Assembly: GCA_903772945.1 (NCBI GenBank)
Contig: CAICTM010000086.1
Coordinates: forward strand, 1 to 64,000
Reading direction: 5' to 3'
DNA: 64,000 nucleotides
From: Seminavis robusta
Taxonomy: Eukaryota > Bacillariophyta > Bacillariophyceae > Naviculales > Naviculaceae
The translations under genes and the position numbers were made by a program. The notes below the pieces were generated by a model. The model was given only the letters and a program-made list of their open reading frames with translations. It did not search any database and had not been told where the DNA came from. Below are positions 33,599-44,538 of the stretch, in pieces (position 1 is the stretch's first letter; every line of letters starts with the position of its first letter).

Positions 33599-36500
33599 AT
33601 GTCGCCAGGCAACAGTATGTGCAACAATACACTTCACAAAGAGGAAGAGTACATTGACTACTCGTGCAGTACATCCGTGGAACGGTTGACGAGAGATGTG
33701 GAGTCCTTGCTGCGTTCGTGGCACATTCATGACGGCTGCGATCGCCACTATTCCGTCAACACCGACAGGAATGGACTCAGTCAACTCCGCACGGAACGCT
33801 TGACATGGACGGCCCATGGCAACCTCTCCATCCCACTCCAATTGTCTCTCTGGGATGGACCCGCTTCGAGAGCTCCGCAACGCAAAAAGAAAAAGAGCAG
33901 TCGACGAAATCGAAATCATCAAAGCAGCCAGAGTGGTAGTCCCAAGAGCCCCAGTAAGAAAACCAAGGGAGGCTTCTTCAAGTCGGTCCTCCACAAGAGC
34001 AAGAAAGGCAGTCGACGATCCAGTGTCAGCAATGACGAATGCGCCTTGGACAAGAGACTCAAGGATATCAAAGATACGTTCTCCATCGGTTTGGACGATG
34101 ATATGGACAGCAGCAACCACACGACTTGCACGGATTGGTTGGACGATGATGATGAAGATGACTACGAAGAAGAAGAAGATGAGAGAGGTCAAAGCAGCAA
34201 CAGCAAGTCCAAGAAGAAAAAGAAGAAACGGGAAAAGTACAGCCACTTGCCCAAATCTTTGCAACGACCACAACATGATCAAGACTTGACATACTTGCCA
34301 GAATCGCTCTTTGACAACTTCTCCACTCTCTTTGGCATTGGACAACACATTACTCTAACGCCCGTCCAACCTGACATGGAACTGCAGCAACCCAACAACA
34401 ACAACAATAACAACAGTTTGGCGCTACTCTGCCAGTCCCTTTTAGGCCGACACAAACCACAACCGGCACGTCAAGTCTTGACACAGATACTTGCCACATG
34501 GCTGCAGACAGCACTCAACAATGCCGCCATGAATTGCCAATCCTGTCTTCCCGTGTTTGGAGTATGGGGACACTACCCATCACTCCCACAACAACCATCA
34601 TCTTTGACAGCGTCCTCTTCCTACGCCTCCTTTGCCGACGACATTAGTAGTACTGGCTCATTACAAGTCCAACAACAACAACAACCATGCAACAAGGCAC
34701 TCATTCCCGTCTTTCCTCCGTGGCTGGATACAGTCAGAGCCAACGCACAGATACAACAGGCTGTCATGACCATGGAGCAACAGCAGCAGCAACAACAAAA
34801 GCGACCACACAAACGATCGTCAGGCAAATTGACACCCTTTTCTCCCCGACGACGATCCAAGTCGACGGGGAGCATGGGGATTGCAACGTCGTCCTCCCAA
34901 CAAAAGACAATTCAGCAAGATGTCAACGCAGCCTACATTCCACCGTTGGTGACGGGATCTGTGATTCCCACCACCGATGTCTATGCCAATTTCACCTGCG
35001 CCGTATTGCCGCAAACCGGAGTGGCGGTCGATCGAATGTCCACCTGGGGACAGTTGCTCCTACGCTATTGTGACGACGACACCCACAGTAATAATAATAA
35101 CAATTCGGTAGTCGTACTCAGTGGCGCTCGACACGTCTATGCCTGGTGGAAAGATCAGGTCCCAGCCGAGGAAACACAATCGTGGAGAGGAATGGATCCA
35201 AAAGAGTACTGGAAACAACAACAACAGCAAGCAAGCAATCCACCGACACAGCAAGTTTTGGCAGCGCTCCCGTTCCAGCAAGAAGAGATTGAAGATTATC
35301 ATCATGCGTGTCGGGCGCATGCCTTGAAAATCATGGAACAAGGCACTGGACGGAATGCGTGGGGACCGACAGATGATCCCATCAAGGCCGTTCACGCCAA
35401 AGTGGTGTGGAATTCCGAATGCATTGTGGAAGACGACAAAAAGTCGTCCTCCACCATCCAGGCTCTGGCGTCATTTCCCTCTCCGACCAGCAGTGACTCG
35501 ACCCACTTGTTGCTGGATCCCAAGCGAGCATCTTCCTTTCGGTTAAAGGCATTCCTGGATAGTCAAGCATTGGAGCCAACGCTGGCTACGACGCAACGAT
35601 GTGTTCTGGCGTGCTTGATCCGAACATGTACGTTGGCGCCTCTTACTTTGCTACGACATCTTCTCTGGGAAGAAGACATTGTCGAGGACTGGGACCATGA
35701 CGCGGGGGACCGCGCTGCCATGCAAATTTCACAAAGGGCAAAGGTGGGAGACGCCACCATGACACTGGTGGATGTCATGGATTGGAAAACTTGCGCCGAA
35801 GAAATGATCGCGACAGAGCGAGCCCAAGAGATCGTCACGGAAGTATTTGAGGGGAACTCTTCGTACGGCTTCCCGAGTCCTCCGGATGACATGTTTTCTC
35901 GGCAACAAGGTCTCTACAATCAAAACAAGCACCCCTTGTTGGAACCGTTGTTTCAGTCAGCTCCGATTGGTCGCTTGCTATCCGATTTATGTGCACGCAT
36001 GGCGCAGCTACGAACTCCGTGCAGTATGGCGCTCTTGTGGAGCACGTTTTGCCATGAACTTCGCCATCGATGGGGTTCTCGAGAGCCGCTGCCGCATATG
36101 AGCTTTGTCCCTGGCTTGGATCCATCCCCGACGGTTTTGGCGGAACGTCGCAAGTGGTCTACTATTGGTGTCAAGGCAGGTGCGTAAATGAATCAGATGA
36201 GATGGACGTGCAAGCATGTGTGAACGACGAAGCGCTCACATTTGTGTTTTCAGATTTGGCGGCATTCCTAAACTGTTCCGAACCGGATCCAGATGATCAA
36301 CATTGCTTGATTGGACAAAAGTTGCAGGTGCGTAGTGACCCCGTAGAATAGAATCACTCCGAAAGTTTATGACCAAGCACTCACATTGCGTGTTTGACTG
36401 TGGTTTTATTTTTATGAAAGGTATTTAACATAGGGATTGAGACGATGACTGCGATGGAAGCCCAAAGAGAGAGATCGTTTGATGATCAGGACCCAACTGA

Positions 36501-38190
36501 ACAAAGCATGGATTCGCCCACGTCGTCTGACCTTGACAAGATGAACGATGGCTCCAACTCATCAGTGCAAATGCCAGCTAGGGCCACCTCTTTGGTCAGC
36601 ATGATTTCAGACGGTTTGACCCCGGCTCCCTCGAAGGAAGAGGCTCAGCTGAAGTCACCGACAAGTGGAATGGCTGGAAGCATGTCCTCGCTGAGCTCCT
36701 TTCAGTTGCCGTCAGATTTGTTCAAGGGTCGAAGCCGCAACAATGCTATTATCGACGGGTTGTTGATGAAAGAGAAGCCCGCGCCCATACCGGTCGACAA
36801 GGAAGATACTTCCACAGCTTCTGACAGCGTCGACAGCGAATTTTTCGACGCAGAAGAATGCGGCATGAGCATATTCTCGAATGCTTCCTTTTTCTCAAAA
36901 AATCTGGCAACCACTGTGGTTCACAGGATTGACAGGAAAGGAGCAAGATGTCCACTCCACGGGTGCAGCCTCGTTGCAAGTGGGGATCAGGTTTATGCTC
37001 CGTATCTACTGAGACCCGAGCCCTTGACGGATGACATGATATTGGATCGTCGCGTCATGCTAGCTGGATCCGACATGGATGGATCGGATTTGGATGCTTC
37101 AGAAGCCTCCCGAGTGCCCGTCCAACAGAGGCTCGAGATCGCTTATCGGCTTCAAAAACCAAAGCTTCTCAGCGACATGAACGCATTCAAAGCCGCAAAT
37201 CCTGGAGCAATCTTTCAGGATTTCGTCAGCTGGTACGGGAATCCTGGGAACCCCCTCGAGGACTACGCTCCACGCAGCTCAACAGTGAATTCACAACCAT
37301 CACACAGTGGTCTCGCAACCACTGAGTCAGTGGCAGTCAAACTGGACAAGGCCACCGAAGCCATCCACATCCTAAACGAGACGAGAAATTTCTGGTCAAA
37401 TACATGGGACGAAGCTACGGCTGTGCCTGCTTCAGAGCAGAATCCACTATTTGAGGTCTTCAGCACAGTCGAAATGACACTGGACTATCTGGAGAATATG
37501 GTAAGGTCAAGGCCGATTTGCCCATAGCAGTTCTGGTTTGCACATGAACGCTGAACCCTTGTGCTTTTGTTTCACGCTCTCCAGCACCCGGCTATCATGG
37601 TGAACCAGCTGATGGCAGTAACGTTTTCGAATTCATACTATACTCTGGTGGCATCTGCTAAAGATGCTGTGAAAGTGAAGGTAGTTGAAAGTTCGATTCA
37701 GCGACTACGAAACAAGACAGAGGAGGTTCTGGAGGTTTTAGGCAGTGAGGCATCCAATGCTACCAACGCCTTCTATAACATGCAAGCAGGTCCCAGAAGC
37801 AATGGCGCGAACTTTGTCTCCATTGAAGCAATTCATTTGTGCGAGGAGGTCTGTGCTGCCTTGAGTGAGTCAGAAATCATGATTGCGCTGGCTACTTCCC
37901 TCCTTCAAAAATTCCCTGGCCAGTATGATTCAGTACAGCACATCATGAAGCACGCGGATGGAGATGAAGTCGAGCTGCAGGACACAAATGGTCAGGACAG
38001 TATTTTGGAAGTCATTCGAATGCAGCAGGCTGGGAATGTCGCTCTTCCGAATCCTATGTTGCGGGAGTATTTGCTGCGGAACTTGGACGACGCCAATCCT
38101 TGCCAACTGAGCGTTCGTTATTGTGAAAGTTCAAGCGACAACAATCAAGGCGGTCTCATGATAGGTCTGACTAGGACTCAAACAGACTGA
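33599..38190 (+). CDS. RAB3GAP1: Rab3 GTPase-activating protein catalytic subunit
   Basis: Four exons, join(33599..36179,36254..36327,36421..37500,37585..38190), 1446 residues. Signatures in order: N-terminal domain (RLTRDVESLLRSWHIHDGC ... RLTWTAHGNLSIPLQLSLW), a long low-complexity insert with Lys, Asn and Gln runs, the conserved HAKVVWNSECIVED block, the region MALLWSTFCHELRHRW, then KLQVFNIGIE made exactly across the exon 2/3 junction, and finally LLSDMNAFKAANPGAIFQDFVSWYG, the hallmark C-terminal motif of the Rab3GAP1 family that carries the catalytic region. With Rab3GAP2 it acts as GAP for Rab3 and GEF for Rab18, on ER and vesicle membranes. The protein is longer than the human one (981) because of the inserts. 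No partner gene is in the window. Confidence 0.88.
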
Positions 38191-39314
38191 GGCTTTTTAA
38201 AGTAGCGCTTTCACTAGAATCAAATAATGAATGGTATACCACGGAGTACAACGTACAGTAGCATCTTTCCGCACCTTGGCCAGTGCGAAGGGCTTTGGCA
38301 TTTTAAGGATGTCCCACGGGGTAAGGGCCAGTTTCAGTCGTGCTTCGCAAACAACATGAGAAAAGCATGACAACAACAACAAACCTCCATTTGGAGATGC
38401 TGCCTTCAACCAATTCATGCTCCACACGAGTGGCAAGTTTACATAGAGTGTTATAGTATGCCTTGTGGAGGTGGAGTAGCTCTATCAGAGTGTCATAAAA
38501 GAAACATAAAATGTGTTGATCCATATACACAATCGGTGACTGAAGCTGGTATTCCGAAACCGTGGTTGTCGCGGTGACGGTGTTAACTTTGGCAATAAAG
38601 CACTAGCACGCATTAGCCTCTTTTATGTTTCTTTTGGCATACTCAGATGCAGTAAAGTGCACTGTACAAGATAGTCTATTACATGTAATGGCCAAAACAA
38701 AGGTATTGTATGTCTATTTGGCGATGCAACCAGGGAGCATTAGGATGATAGAGGTTGTTTTCGTGCTAATCTCATGTTATTGCATTTCTTAAAACCAAGG
38801 AACACAGTATTCCCCGTGGGAAAGTACTGTACTGTACAGTAATAATTAGATGGCGATTAATGGCTTGTTGGAAAACTACTTCTTTGTTTCTGAAAGTCGC
38901 TTAGAAATGTCACTTGCATTCGAATCGCCAAATGGTGACTAATGGTCACGTGGACCCAGCCGAAACACTCCTTAATTAAGTATTTGGTATCATTGAGATC
39001 AGTAAGAATTAAAGCATTTGAATCTGTTGAAAATTGCTGAAAGGAATTAAATATTAGATCTCACTTGAGCCCTCCATTTTAATTAATGCTCAATAATACA
39101 CACATACACACATAAAACACGCACTAGACCGCGAAAGTTTCCTCTATCTGAAAAAACTGGATGGTTGGTCGCACAGGCGAACACACTAGCTAGGTACATG
39201 CAATAACATTTTTTCGTTTGCTCTGCCCCATGCCCAAGTGGCCAAGGAGCTCCCTGTAAAAAGCATCGTATCGTGATTGAAACTGAAACTAGGTGTACTT
39301 AGCTATTAATTAAT
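38191..39314. other. Intergenic, AT-rich
   Basis: Over 1.1 kb left of the inverted-repeat unit. AT-rich with TTAATTAA stretches (38972, 39305) and a short (ACAC) run near 39100. No gene is supported. Confidence 0.45.
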
Positions 39315-39749
39315 AAGCCAGCGGAGCTGTGTAACCTCGGCAGAAAGGTTTCAGTGTTTACATGTAGAAGCAGATACCCCGAGCTAGCTAGCTAGAAGCA
39401 GATACCTCTAGTGCTTAGCTAGTGCTTAACTTGCGCTTAGCTAGCTAGAAGCAGATTCCCCCTAGCTAGAAGCAGATTCCCATAGCAAGCTAGAAGCAGA
39501 TACCCCTAGCTAGCTAGAATACAAGTTATATAGCTTTCGCTGGCTTTAGAGTTTTTCCTGGTAGAAGCAGATCCCCCTACTAGGATGCATGTAAATAGCT
39601 TTAGCTGGTTTAAAGCACCATCCCAGGATACTTATTTAGTTTTTGCTGACTTATTTGTATTCTAACCCTACCCTTATACCTGCAGGGACCACCGTAGCAG
39701 GAAAAACAATTAAAGGGGTTGAGGGCTCTGGCAGCAAGACTGCCGAGGT
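39315..39749 (+). repeat. Left terminal inverted repeat with iterons
   Basis: About 435 bp. Starts AAGCCAGCGGAGCTGTGTAA; iterons GAAGCAGAT(A/T)CCCC occur near 39367, 39395, 39456, 39470, 39493 and 39563, separated by CTAGCTAG. Its inner end holds the 62-nt exon-like block 39687-39748. Confidence 0.85.
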
Positions 39750-39965
39750 TAGTAGGACTCCAAACATACCGTAACTCTTTGTTCCTTGTTCCTTCAGCAG
39801 TCGACTATTCCTTTTTTTTGCGATTCTGCAGTGTGTGAGTAAACTTCTAAAGATCTACTTCTAAAGTTAGATCTAGCTAGTAGAATCGAATCGAATCACT
39901 TTTTGCTACTAGCTAGAATGATAGGAGATAGGAGTCCTACTATTTTAAAATTTTGTAAGGGTCAA

Positions 39966-40190
39966 TCTCAATTTCTTTCACGGATTTACAATCTGGGACC
40001 GATATTCCTTTCCCGTATGGTGCCGGTACATCGGCAGCATGGCGCCGGTACGATGTACCATACCGGCGGCATTGTTGAGCATCTCAATTTCTACAATCTG
40101 GGACCAACATTCCTTTCCCGTATGGTGCCGGTACATCGGCAGCATGGCGCCGGTACAATGTACGGGTACATACCGGTGGCATTCCACGGT
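39966..40190. repeat. Tandem duplication, about 116 bp, two copies, palindrome-rich
   Basis: Copies start at 39966 and 40082 with TCTCAATTTCT and share ACAATCTGGGACC, CTTTCCCGTATGGTGCCGG and CGGCAGCATGGCGCCGG. Each copy ends in nested GGTAC/GTACC palindromes that could fold into hairpins. It lies in the 5' region of the gene inside the inverted-repeat unit, about 170 bp before its ATG. Confidence 0.85.
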
Positions 40191-40358
40191 TGGCTACCAG
40201 GAAGCTAGATGTTCGTAGGTATGGTCACGTTATTGCTTGGTGAATTTGATGCAGGTGGAGAAGCTCACAATTCGAAAGTCCAACGACTTCAATTAGAACC
40301 GAGAACAACAACTGGTGCAGTACTGAGATTTCAATTCCCACAAAACCAAACTACCAAC

Positions 40359-41654
40359 ATGTTCACCAAGCTATCTCTCCTTGCTCTTGGCCTCCTTGGC
40401 AACATGTCTTCTACCAAGGCTCAGGCTGTTACTTATACTTCGGATGCTGCCAACAGTAACTTACGAATTCCACTGGATCCCACACAAAGCAGTGGACCAA
40501 CCATCTCCAACATTTTTGTGGATGCCAGCTTTGAAGTATGTGATGTTAAAGTTGCGGTGCACATAGAACATACTTGGACCGAAGATTTGGATATTGACAT
40601 CGGCCTAGATGCGCCAACGGGAACAACTGATCCCCTTGTTCAGCTGCAACATAACGATTGTGGGTCCACTGATGATCTTGTTGTTACTTTTGATGATGCC
40701 GCTACCCAAACTCTTGATGGAGCGGATCACAAAACTCCCCTTTGTAATCAAGATGGAATAGACATTCGGCCAGAAGGGACTCTCTCTACTTTCGATGGCC
40801 AGCAATCAACAGGTTACTGGTCACTTCACATCGATGACAACTTTGGAGGTGACACTGGAAATCTTGTGTCATGGTCTCTCATCCTCGAACCTTGTGAACC
40901 AATCATTGATGGAGCTGGCACAGGTGACCCCCACTTCAAGACTTGGGTTGGAGAGTGGTTTGATTTCCATGGAGAATGTGACTTGGTCTTTGTTGACAGC
41001 CCCAAGTTTGGACATGGAACTAGATTGGCGATCCACATTCGAACCAAGGCTCGCTACCAGTACTCTTTCATTGAGTCTGCTGTTGTTCAAATCGGAGACA
41101 GTGTTTTGGAGGTTGGTGGATATGGTAGCTACATGTTGGACGGCATCTTCAATGCAGAGCTGAACACAATGGATGACAAGTACCCTGTCCTCCACGAGAA
41201 GGTCAACTCCAAGCAAGACATTTTCACTATTGAGCTTGGAGAAGGAAAACAGATTGTCATTCAATCCTTCAAGGACCTGGTCAGTGTCAAGACTGTGGGT
41301 GCAAGCTTTGACGAGTACCGTGGCAGCCAGGGTCTCTTGGGAGAGTTTGGAACGGGCAAGTGGCTTTCCCGCAATGGAACTGTCATGACTGATGCCGATG
41401 CATTTGGCAATGAATGGCAAGTCCTTGGGACTGAGCCCAAGCTCTTCCAGGGCAACAGATTCCCCCAGCACCCAGTGCAATGCACTATGCCTGGCCCTGA
41501 AAGAGAAGGTCGCCGTCTTCTTGGTGAAAAGCCCACCATTTCTATGGAAGCTGCCGAGGAAGCCTGTGAACACTGGGGAGACTTGAAGGACCAGTGTGTC
41601 TATGATGTCATGGCTGCTGAAGATTTGGAGCTTGCCGAAGCTGGAGCGTTCTAA
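40359..41654 (+). CDS. Secreted protein with P-domain (proprotein convertase) and VWD domain
   Basis: Single exon, 431 residues, starting at 40359 where the signal peptide begins (FTKLSLLALGLLGNM, cleavage near KAQA/V); the frame is open upstream to 40209. Residues about 28-170 match the P/Homo B domain of subtilisin-like convertases (VAVHIEHTWTEDLDIDIGL, TGYWSLHIDDNFGGDTGNL), here without any peptidase. Residues about 190-350 are a von Willebrand factor D domain (GTGDPHFKTW, FDFHGECDLVFVDSP). The tail has the pair ACEHW...QCVYDVMAA that often follows VWD in secreted proteins. Likely extracellular or cell-wall associated and adhesive. The gene sits within the inverted-repeat unit 39315-42491, and a broken relative is at 30.5-31.9 kb. 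Confidence 0.8.
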   Translation: MFTKLSLLALGLLGNMSSTKAQAVTYTSDAANSNLRIPLDPTQSSGPTISNIFVDASFEVCDVKVAVHIEHTWTEDLDIDIGLDAPTGTTDPLVQLQHNDCGSTDDLVVTFDDAATQTLDGADHKTPLCNQDGIDIRPEGTLSTFDGQQSTGYWSLHIDDNFGGDTGNLVSWSLILEPCEPIIDGAGTGDPHFKTWVGEWFDFHGECDLVFVDSPKFGHGTRLAIHIRTKARYQYSFIESAVVQIGDSVLEVGGYGSYMLDGIFNAELNTMDDKYPVLHEKVNSKQDIFTIELGEGKQIVIQSFKDLVSVKTVGASFDEYRGSQGLLGEFGTGKWLSRNGTVMTDADAFGNEWQVLGTEPKLFQGNRFPQHPVQCTMPGPEREGRRLLGEKPTISMEAAEEACEHWGDLKDQCVYDVMAAEDLELAEAGAF

Positions 41655-42058
41655 GGAGCAATCCGTCTTTATTGGAATACTTGTACCGTACTGTTGAGAG
41701 TGGTTTCTGCGCCGGCCCTGCTGGTGCTGTTGGAAGCACCCCTGTTCTGAAGAGGCCATAGTTTTCCCTTGAGTTTTCTTTAAGAGTTAGCACAATAATC
41801 TAAATTCAATTGGTCGACAAATACCAGTAGGGGCAGACAGTAGAGAACGGTTGGGCTTCTAACGAACCCCCACCCCTTAGTAGTTGATGTAGCTAGTGCT
41901 TGTTGTGTGTTCTCCGTTGTGTAGGGGGTTACTCAATTTCTAGAACTCCTTCATGCAGCATTTTCAACTGAGGCATAAGCAGAATAGTTTTCACAAGCAC
42001 GGGCAGGATATGTAGGGGCAACCCAGCAAAATACCAAAACCCAAACAAACTAACATTT

Positions 42059-42491
42059 ACCTCGGCAGTCTTGCTGCCAGAGCCCTCAACCCCTTTAATT
42101 GTTTTTCCTGCTACGGTGGTCCCTGCAGGTATAAGGTTAGGGTTAGAATACAATTAAGTCAGCAAAAACTAAGCAAGTATCCTACTAGCTAGGATGGTGC
42201 AAACCAGCTAAAGCAATTTACATCCATCCTAGTAGGAGGATCTGCGTCTACCAGGAAAAACTCTAAAGCCAGCGAAAGCTATATAACTAGTATTCTAGCT
42301 AGCTAGGGGTGTCTGCTTCTAGCTTGCTATGGGAATCTGCTTCTAGCTAGGGGGGATTTGCTTCTAGCTAGCTAAGCACAAGTTAAGCACTAGCTAAGCA
42401 CTAGAGGTGTCTGCTTCTAGTTAGCTAGCTATAGGGGTATCTGCTTCTACACTGAAACCTTTCTGCCGAGGTTACACAGCTCCGCTGGCTT
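42059..42491 (-). repeat. Right terminal inverted repeat with iterons
   Basis: About 433 bp, the reverse complement of the left arm with scattered substitutions and small indels; the inner ~75 bp are identical to the left arm. A minus-strand GGTTAGGGTTAG (two telomere-like units) sits at about 42131-42148; the left arm has a mutated version. Confidence 0.85.
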
Positions 42492-43308
42492 AATTTCTTT
42501 GACGGCATGCGTCTCCTCTACAAAAATGCAAGTCAGACTCAGAAGACACTGCGCCAATCAATTCCGCAGCTTTGCACCTCCATCATCATTCTTCTGACTC
42601 AACCGAGACATTCACGTTCTTAACAAACAGCATCGAACTGAGCATCCTATGGCAAGGCAACCCAATCAGCACTTCAAGACTTTAGGGACACGACACTGCA
42701 GCCTATGCAACAGTGAGTCACTTGAGTACTGAAAAGATTCAGAGAATCGAATCCCCGGAAAAGCTGATCAACTCCTGCAAAATAGACAGAGATGTCCGGC
42801 GCAGAAAGAACTTGGCACCAATTGCCAGTGCGAATGGCGCTGGCATTGTGAGGCACAGTTCTGTAGATTACTCTTCTGGCTCTCTTGCTTTGGTGAAACA
42901 ACTTGTCACTAGCTGGCTGGCTAGCGAAGCAGCGTAGATAGCTAGCTATGTAGATGGTCTTTCACCAGAAACCTTGGGGGTCGGTCGTAGCCTCGCGGAG
43001 GACGACCCGTCCACCGATGGTGGTCTTTTGTCTCTTGGTAGACGATGCAGAAATCTACCTTAGCTTTTAAACCTTGGCACTACCGATAGGACCGTACTGT
43101 AGTACCTGTGAGCAGGACCGGTGGTGGTACCGTACCTGGTACCACTGGCAAACGAAGGTTGCTCGAGGCTACTACTGGTACTACTGTAGAGGTGCGCGAA
43201 GCAGGTGCACCGCAAGCTCCGGCCGAGCAAAATTTTCGGAACAACCAACGGCTAAACTCGAGAGCTGTTGTCAGGCAAACCGTGAGAACAACAAAGGACA
43301 AACCGACA
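42492..43308. other. Intergenic, nothing recognised
   Basis: Between the inverted-repeat unit and the spondin-like gene. A frame at 42713-42937 (74 codons, ATG start) has no domain. CTAGCTGGCTGGCTAG and GTACCTGGTAC palindromes occur. Confidence 0.4.
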
Positions 43309-44103
43309 ATGATGCTGATGATAAGAAGTTTCATCCTAGCGCTTCTGATACTAGCCATATCAGCTGATGACAAGGAAAAGGGTAGAAAGGAGAGGCGATT
43401 TCGCAAGAGAGACCTCAAGGGTGCGAGCAGCGGCTCCTTCGACCGCGGGAGAAGCGGACTTCTTGACGACGAGTTCTTCGATGACGACTTGGGAGGGCTT
43501 GGTATCGCCAGAGATACACTGACGATTACATTGAAGATAACAAACTTGACATACAAGCAACCGTTTGGTCCCCTGTTTGTCATGGTCCACAACGCTGACG
43601 CCATCCCGATATTCACGTTGGGCGACGAGCCTCGTCAGACGTTACAAATCCTTGCCGAGAATGGCGACCCTGAGCCTATGGCTGAAGCCTACGCTGACGG
43701 AGAAGGTGTATTCTTTTCGGGAATCTATACCGAGGGTTCTCCGTGGGGTGGAGGTATGGACATCTTCGTCACCTTACCCTACCGCCCGTTGTTCCCCTAC
43801 TTGACAATTGCTGGCATGGCCCTGAACACCAACGATGGCTTTGTAGCACTGAATGGTGTGCGAATAATTCCCAATCTAGTCATTACGGGTCCCATGTATG
43901 ATGCCGGCTCCGAGGTCAACAACGAACAATGCGCTGCCATTCCTGGGTCAGCCTGCGACGATGACGATAATGTCAGAGCAGGAAACGGCGAAGGCTTTGT
44001 CCACGTCCACCGCGGAATCTTTGGAATTGCAGATCTCAAGGCAAACGAATATGACTGGAAAAACCCGGTGATGCGTGTGGAAATGATGAATCCCTTCACA
44101 TAA
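43309..44103 (+). CDS. Secreted spondin_N-like domain protein
   Basis: Single exon, 264 residues from the ATG at 43309, chosen because a signal peptide follows at once (MMLMIRSFILALLILAIS); the frame is open about 200 nt upstream. After a basic-acidic linker the domain begins near residue 65 (LTITLKITNLTYKQPFGPLFVMVHN) and continues with LQILAENGDP, GSPWGGGMDIFV, LTIAGMALNTNDGFVALNG, EVNNEQCAAIPG and EGFVHVHRGIFGI, the conserved landmarks of the spondin_N family of bacterial and protist secreted proteins. Probable extracellular or surface location; ligand unknown. It lies 0.8 kb from the inverted-repeat unit, which also carries a secreted protein. Confidence 0.8.
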   Translation: MMLMIRSFILALLILAISADDKEKGRKERRFRKRDLKGASSGSFDRGRSGLLDDEFFDDDLGGLGIARDTLTITLKITNLTYKQPFGPLFVMVHNADAIPIFTLGDEPRQTLQILAENGDPEPMAEAYADGEGVFFSGIYTEGSPWGGGMDIFVTLPYRPLFPYLTIAGMALNTNDGFVALNGVRIIPNLVITGPMYDAGSEVNNEQCAAIPGSACDDDDNVRAGNGEGFVHVHRGIFGIADLKANEYDWKNPVMRVEMMNPFT

Positions 44104-44538
44104 CTCTCGAAGCGGCTGAAGGTGATCTACTAGCTATAGCTCACATGATCGTGCTGCTGCCTATGTTCGGAACGGATGCTCGGCAGCATCCCGGGGGTCT
44201 TCTGATATTTCTTTTGTTTAGGTAACTATGATGTCTAGAATGGTTCTAGCTGTTATTTTTTATGTACGGTACTCCGTGGTTGGGCGGAAGTCCGGAGGGT
44301 ATGCATACATTCAACACATCGAACGTTCGTCATGATTGATATAACGAGAATTCAGAGATAGTATTAGGGACCAGCCGGTTCAGTGTGATGACTGTGTAAC
44401 TCCATGAAAACAAAGCCTTCTGATCGTGTTTTCAGTGACCTCCAACACAACTTAGTAGCCCTGCTCAAACTATACCAAGATACGCAAAAAGCCTTGTTGT
44501 GTTGTTGTTTGTTTGGTCGGTGGTAGTACGATTGTTGT
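44104..44538. other. Intergenic / 3' UTRs
   Basis: Convergent 3' flanks of the spondin-like gene and the glutathione peroxidase. Apart from the SECIS-like hairpin immediately beyond, nothing is recognised. Confidence 0.4.

Larger units (their letters stand above)
39315..42491. mobile_element. 3.2-kb element bounded by about 435-bp terminal inverted repeats
   Basis: The left arm (39315-39749) and right arm (42059-42491) are reverse complements over their whole length with roughly 90% identity by eye. The outer ends read AAGCCAGCGGAGCTGTG, and the target-site duplication may be AAT (not certain). Each arm carries about six copies of GAAGCAGAT(A/T)CCCC, a subterminal-repeat layout that resembles transposase binding sites of hAT, Mutator-like and foldback elements. 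The interior (2.3 kb) has one intact secreted-protein gene but no transposase. I read it as a non-autonomous long-TIR or foldback element that carries a host-like gene; a plain inverted duplication around a gene is the alternative. Confidence 0.7.

Noticed and set aside
42131-42148. Telomere-like GGTTAGGGTTAG within the right arm
   Set aside because: Only two units, and mutated in the left arm; not enough to claim a telomeric or interstitial telomere site.
41929-42153. Minus-strand ORF across the right inverted-repeat arm with a possible membrane helix
   Set aside because: Only the 62-nt block is shared with the other arm; the remainder lies in the unique interior, so the 74-codon frame may be chance. 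Kept only as part of the exon-like-block finding.
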